Origin: Acidimicrobiia bacterium
Lineage (GTDB): Bacteria > Actinomycetota > Acidimicrobiia > Spongiisociales > UBA11373
Assembly (NCBI GenBank): GCA_030584185.1
Contig: CP129495.1
Coordinates: forward strand, 496,001-560,000
DNA length: 64,000 bases
Direction: 5' to 3'
How positions within the stretch are numbered: position 1 is the first letter of the stretch; each line of letters begins with the position of its first letter. Positions 60,547 to 64,000 of this stretch are shown here, one piece after another. The translations under genes were made by a program, and so were the position numbers. A model generated the notes under the pieces. That model was not told the DNA's origin. It saw only the letters and a program-made list of their open reading frames with translations, and searched no databases.

Positions 60547-61419
60547 TCACATGCCGAGCCGGGCGATGATGCCCGGATGGGTCTGCCAGTCCTTGCGGAC
60601 CTTGACCCTCAACTCGAGGTGGATCCGAGTGCCGAAGCGCGCCTCCAACTCGGAGCGGGCGGCGCTGCCTGCCTCCCTCAGCAGTACCCCGCCCTTGCCG
60701 ATCACCATCCCCTTCTGGCTCTCTCGTTCCACCATCACCTCGGCCTCGATCCGAGTCACTCCATTGGGCTGCTCCTCGACGGAGTCGACCAGTACCGCCA
60801 GCGAATGGGGCAGCTCGTCGCGCAGCAGGGCGAGGAACTTCTCGCGCACGATCTCGCCCATCAGGAACTCGTCGGCCTGATCCGAGGGCATCCCCTCCGG
60901 GAAGTAACGGGGCCCCTCGGGGAGCATGAGGGAGATCTCGGCGACCACCGGCTCCAGGTTGTCACCGGTGAGTGCGCTCACCGGAACGTACGCCGCGAAG
61001 TCCCACTCGGCAGCCATGGCGAGCCTCTCGACGACGTCGGCGGAGTCGGCGGCATCGACCTTGTTGACCACGCACACCGTGGCCAGGCCCGCCGCCTGCA
61101 GGCGCTCGGCGATCAGCCGATCTCCGGGGCCGATCCTCCCGGTCGCCTCGATCACGAACAGGGCGGCGTCGGCCTCCACCAGCGACCCCATCACCGCGGC
61201 GTTGAGGCGCTCCCCCAGTGCGGAGCGAGGTCGATGCAGCCCGGGGGTGTCCACGAGCACGATCTGCAGGTCGTCGCGATCAACCACGCCGCGGATCGTG
61301 TTGCGTGTCGTCTGCGGGCGCGGTGAGGTTATCGACACCTTGCTCCCGACCAGGGCGTTCACCAGCGTCGACTTGCCGACGTTGGGCCTCCCCACGACGG
61401 GAACGAAGCCCGACCTCAT
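60547..61419 (-). CDS. era: GTPase Era
   Basis: 290 aa. G1 GRPNVGKST, G3 DTPGLH, G4 NKVD, and the C-terminal KH domain ESQKGMVIGKGGVLLREAGSAARSELE that binds the 16S rRNA 3' end. Assists 30S ribosome maturation. Starts 4 bp inside the end of the CorC-like gene. Confidence 0.96.
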   Translation of the reverse strand: MRSGFVPVVGRPNVGKSTLVNALVGSKVSITSPRPQTTRNTIRGVVDRDDLQIVLVDTPGLHRPRSALGERLNAAVMGSLVEADAALFVIEATGRIGPGDRLIAERLQAAGLATVCVVNKVDAADSADVVERLAMAAEWDFAAYVPVSALTGDNLEPVVAEISLMLPEGPRYFPEGMPSDQADEFLMGEIVREKFLALLRDELPHSLAVLVDSVEEQPNGVTRIEAEVMVERESQKGMVIGKGGVLLREAGSAARSELEARFGTRIHLELRVKVRKDWQTHPGIIARLGM

Positions 61420-62585
61420 TCGGGCACGACGCGAATCGACGAGATTCGACGGCCCTGCACCTTCTCGGCCACCAGCCGCAGTCCCGCCACCGCGAATGCC
61501 TCACCCTCCTCGGGTACCCGGCCGGCGAGGCCGAGCATCAACCCTCCCACCGTGTCCCAGTCCTCACCGGGAAGGGTCACCCCGAGCAGTTCCTCGGCCT
61601 CGTCGACGGGGAGGCGGGCGTCGAGGAGGAACCCTCCGTCGGGCAGCACCTGGAACATCAGCTCCTCGGTGTCGTACTCGTCGACGATCTCGCCGACGAT
61701 CTCCTCGAGCAGGTCTTCGATGGTGACCAGCCCGGCGGTGCCCCCGAACTCGTCGACGACGATCGCCAGGTGGACCTTGGACGCCTGCAGCTCGCGTAGA
61801 AGCTCCGAGACGCGCTTGGTCTCGGGAACGAACCGTACCGGGCGCATCAGACGGCTCACCGGCTGCGGGCCCTGGCCGCTGTCGAAGAGGCCGAGAAGGT
61901 CCCGGGCGTAGAGCACGCCGACCACATCATCGAGATCGTCGCCGACGACGGGGATCCTGGATCTGCCGCACTCGATCACCACGTCGAGCGCCCGGTCGGT
62001 GTCGTCGGAGGCGGCAAGGTTCACCATGTCGGTGCGGGGCACCATCACCTCGCGCACGATGGCATCGGTGAACTCGAGCACCGACGAGATGAGCTCCTTC
62101 TCCTCGACCAACGCATCGTCCTCCGCTTCCCCGCTCCCGGTGGCATCGGAGCCCTCGGACATGAAGTCGGCGGCCCGACGCCCGAGGTGTACGGCGCCGG
62201 CCAGCAGGCGAGAAAGGCGGTAGGCGGGCCGGCGAGGCGCCGCCCGTCCGAACGCCCGGGGCAAGGTGTCCCCGGCGAGCACCAGCAGCAGACCGAGCGC
62301 CACCAGCAATCCGAGGAGCAAGGCGCCGCTGGCCAGGGCGGTGAGCGCCCAGGTCGCCGGGATGCCGGCGGCCACCAGAAGCGCCACGTGAACCATGCCT
62401 ATCGATGGCTGTACCGATGTCGGGTCTTCGAGGAGCACCGCCACCCGGGTCGCCCCTGACATTCCCATGGCGGCGTCGCGCAAGGCATCGGCGCGGTTCG
62501 TCCGCAGCATCGACGCCCCTCCGAACCGCAGGGCGGCGGCCACGGCCATGAGCGCCGCCGACAGGCCGAGGGCAAGGCCGATCAC
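61416..62585 (-). CDS. CNNM/CorC-type membrane protein with CBS pair
   Basis: 389 aa. An N-terminal CNNM-like membrane domain (helices near 3-20, 62-80, 84-105), two CBS domains (MVPRTDMVNL... to VVGVLYARDLL; MRPVRFVPETKRV... to LVTIEDLLEEIVGEIVDEYD) and a C-terminal CorC/HlyC domain (DGGFLLDARLPVDEAEELLG). Linked to magnesium or cobalt transport. The order ybeY, corC-like, era is common in Gram-positive bacteria. Confidence 0.92.
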   Translation of the reverse strand: MIGLALGLSAALMAVAAALRFGGASMLRTNRADALRDAAMGMSGATRVAVLLEDPTSVQPSIGMVHVALLVAAGIPATWALTALASGALLLGLLVALGLLLVLAGDTLPRAFGRAAPRRPAYRLSRLLAGAVHLGRRAADFMSEGSDATGSGEAEDDALVEEKELISSVLEFTDAIVREVMVPRTDMVNLAASDDTDRALDVVIECGRSRIPVVGDDLDDVVGVLYARDLLGLFDSGQGPQPVSRLMRPVRFVPETKRVSELLRELQASKVHLAIVVDEFGGTAGLVTIEDLLEEIVGEIVDEYDTEELMFQVLPDGGFLLDARLPVDEAEELLGVTLPGEDWDTVGGLMLGLAGRVPEEGEAFAVAGLRLVAEKVQGRRISSIRVVPE

Positions 62586-63046
62586 TGCCAGGTCCTCCCG
62601 ATCAGGTCGAGTAGCTCGTCCTCGCGCCGCTCCATGGTCTCGGCGCCGCTCTCGTCGTCGTGCTCGTATCCCAACAGGTGAAGTATGCCGTGGGCGAGGA
62701 GCAGATGGACGAAGTCGTCATATGGGATCTGCTCTCGCCGGGCCCTGCGCTCCACCTCCTCCGGGCACAGGAAGACGTCACCGAGGTTGATCGGCGGCTC
62801 GCCGGGCAGCGACCGGGGTGGCTCGCCGGGGACCAGCACCTCGAGGGGGAAGGCGAGGACGTCGGTGGGACCCTTGCGTCCCATGAAGCGCTCGTTGTAG
62901 ACGGCCATCTCCTTGGGGGACACCAGGTAGACGGCCAACTCGGAGTCGCCGGGAAACCGCTCGGCCTGCAACACCTTCTCGGCGAAGGCGAGAAGCGAGG
63001 CGGCATCGGCAGGATGACCCTGTTCGTCGCTCAGGTAGACGTTCAC
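62582..63046 (-). CDS. ybeY: Endoribonuclease YbeY
   Basis: 154 aa. Zinc motif HGILHLLGYEHDDE (His-x3-His-x5-His) near residue 115 and NLGDVFLCPEEV before it. Works in 16S rRNA 3' processing and ribosome quality control. GTG start overlaps the pgpH stop by 4 bp, its stop overlaps the CorC-like start. Confidence 0.95.
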   Translation of the reverse strand: MNVYLSDEQGHPADAASLLAFAEKVLQAERFPGDSELAVYLVSPKEMAVYNERFMGRKGPTDVLAFPLEVLVPGEPPRSLPGEPPINLGDVFLCPEEVERRARREQIPYDDFVHLLLAHGILHLLGYEHDDESGAETMERREDELLDLIGRTWQ

Positions 63047-64000
63047 ACCGGCTGGGTGGTTCGGGGAACCGGGAAGCCCGGGTACGGGATGCGGGTGTGG
63101 TAGTACCCGATCAGGGAATCGACGAACGCCTCCTTGATCCGGGTCAGCTCGCCGAACGTGACGTCGGACTCCTCGAGCTGACCATCTTCGACCTTCTCGG
63201 CGATGATCCCCTCCACCAGCTCGCGGATGCTCTCGCTGGTGGGGTCTTCGCTCTGCACCAGGGCCCGGGTGCCGGCCTCGGTGGCGTCGGCGAGCATCAG
63301 GATGACCATCTCCTTCGTCTTCGGCTTGCGGCCCCGGTGACGGTACTCGCCCAGGTCGACGTCGTCCCCGTAGAACTCCTCGGCACGGTGCGAGAAAAAG
63401 CGCATCAGGGATGTGCCGTGGTGGGTGAGGATCCCCTGGGCGACGTCGGGCGGGATCCGGAACTCCCTGGCCAGACGAAGGCCCTCGCTCACGTGGCTGC
63501 GAATGATCGCCGCCGACTCCTCGGGCGGAAGCCGGTCGTGAGGATTGGTGACCCCGAACTGATTCTCCACGAAGTACTTGGACTGAACGGTCTTCCCCAG
63601 GTCGTGGAAGTAGGCCATCGCCCGGGCGAGCAGCGGGTTGGCGCCGACGGCGCGGGAGGCACGATCCGCCAGGTTCCCCACCATGATCGAATGGTTGAAG
63701 GTGCCCGGCGCCGACTCCTCGATGCGGCGAAGCGCCGGGTGGTTGCGATCGGTGAGGTCGAGCAGGGTCTGCGTGGTGGTGATCCCGAACGCCGCGGCCA
63801 GGATCGGCAGCACGCCGAGAGCGACGACCCCGCTCACGATGCCACCCACGAAGCCCCACACCGCGGATAGCACCACGGTCTCCGAGCCGTAGAAGAGCCA
63901 GGCGAGTGCGCCGGCGAGCGGGGCGTGAGCCAACGCCGAGATCACCACCGCCAGGTTGAGTTGGGTCCTCGAGGCGACCGATGAGACCAGCGACACCGGC
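63043..64000 (-). CDS. pgpH: PgpH-like 7TM-HD phosphohydrolase, C-terminal part
   Basis: At least 317 residues, with the 5' end beyond the right edge. Several membrane helices come first (LAVVISALAHAPLAGALAWLF; VLSAVWGFVGGIVSGVVALGVLPILAA). The cytoplasmic HD domain follows: HSIMVGNLADRAS, AYFHDLGKT (His-Asp) and SHVSEGLRLA, ILTHHGTSLM. PgpH degrades cyclic di-AMP in Firmicutes; in actinobacteria the partner of ybeY is often this family. Confidence 0.92.
   Translation of the reverse strand, partial: PVSLVSSVASRTQLNLAVVISALAHAPLAGALAWLFYGSETVVLSAVWGFVGGIVSGVVALGVLPILAAAFGITTTQTLLDLTDRNHPALRRIEESAPGTFNHSIMVGNLADRASRAVGANPLLARAMAYFHDLGKTVQSKYFVENQFGVTNPHDRLPPEESAAIIRSHVSEGLRLAREFRIPPDVAQGILTHHGTSLMRFFSHRAEEFYGDDVDLGEYRHRGRKPKTKEMVILMLADATEAGTRALVQSEDPTSESIRELVEGIIAEKVEDGQLEESDVTFGELTRIKEAFVDSLIGYYHTRIPYPGFPVPRTTQPV

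Overview
The window is GC-rich chromosomal DNA from what looks like a member of the Actinomycetota. The evidence is a run of single-copy housekeeping genes (pgpH, ybeY, corC, era, recO, uppS, glyS, dnaG, rpoD), short single-chain GlyS and SigA, many TetR regulators, and a HisC-like aminotransferase of the type actinobacteria use for phenylalanine. An Acidimicrobiia-like lineage is a guess from general look. The sequence gives no rRNA to place it.

Region 1 (1-30 kb) is a catabolic island for aromatic acyl-CoA compounds, built from four modules. (a) 1-4116, minus strand: a 2-oxoacid:ferredoxin oxidoreductase set (iorA-like, an iorB-like gamma subunit fused to a ferredoxin domain, korA, korB) that can supply low-potential electrons. 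(b) 4793-11315, minus strand: DUF35 protein, thiolase, PrpF-type isomerase and the three subunits of a 4-hydroxybenzoyl-CoA reductase (hcrC, hcrA, hcrB), every junction overlapping. (c) 11675-18770, plus strand, divergent from (b): a 2-isopropylmalate-synthase-like enzyme, TetR, a class III CoA-transferase, an enoyl-CoA hydratase, an SDR, LeuC-like and LeuD-like dehydratase subunits, and a PAS-LuxR regulator. (d) 19517-28726: the ring-reduction pathway of benzoyl-CoA, namely had, oah, dch, an SDR and TetR on the plus strand, and ATP-dependent benzoyl-CoA reductase (bcrC, bcrB, two ATPase subunits) with its TetR on the minus strand. A HisC-like aminotransferase lies just beyond at 28888.

My main proposal is that (b)+(c) form an undescribed route from aromatic amino acids to benzoyl-CoA: phenylpyruvate + acetyl-CoA to 2-benzylmalate (synthase), dehydration to benzylmaleate (LeuCD-like), allylic shift to phenylitaconate (PrpF), CoA transfer, hydration, oxidation and thiolysis to benzoyl-CoA + succinyl-CoA, as in the second half of anaerobic toluene degradation. 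The tyrosine branch would give 4-hydroxybenzoyl-CoA, which HcrABC turns into benzoyl-CoA for module (d). A perfect 20-bp sequence occurs three times, upstream of modules (a), (b) and (c), and suggests one regulon.

Region 2 (30-33 kb) holds a conserved small protein, a class III nucleotide cyclase and a divergent cyclic-nucleotide-binding protein.

Region 3 (32936-51554) is an integrative element inserted in a tRNA-Asn gene. A 44-bp direct repeat of the tRNA 3' half marks both ends. The integrase lies at the left end. The element carries a small replication/excision block, a PD-(D/E)XK-type protein, coiled-coil lipoproteins, a nest of insertion sequences (two IS3 copies, an IS30 inside one of them, an IS3 remnant, an IS256), a broken type I restriction locus, and an HTH/HEPN-like pair next to the tRNA.

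Region 4 (51.6-64 kb) is core genome: rpoD, dnaG, glyS, uppS, recO, a VIT/VWA surface protein, a pterin dehydratase, a VOC protein, era, corC, ybeY and pgpH, the last cut by the right edge.
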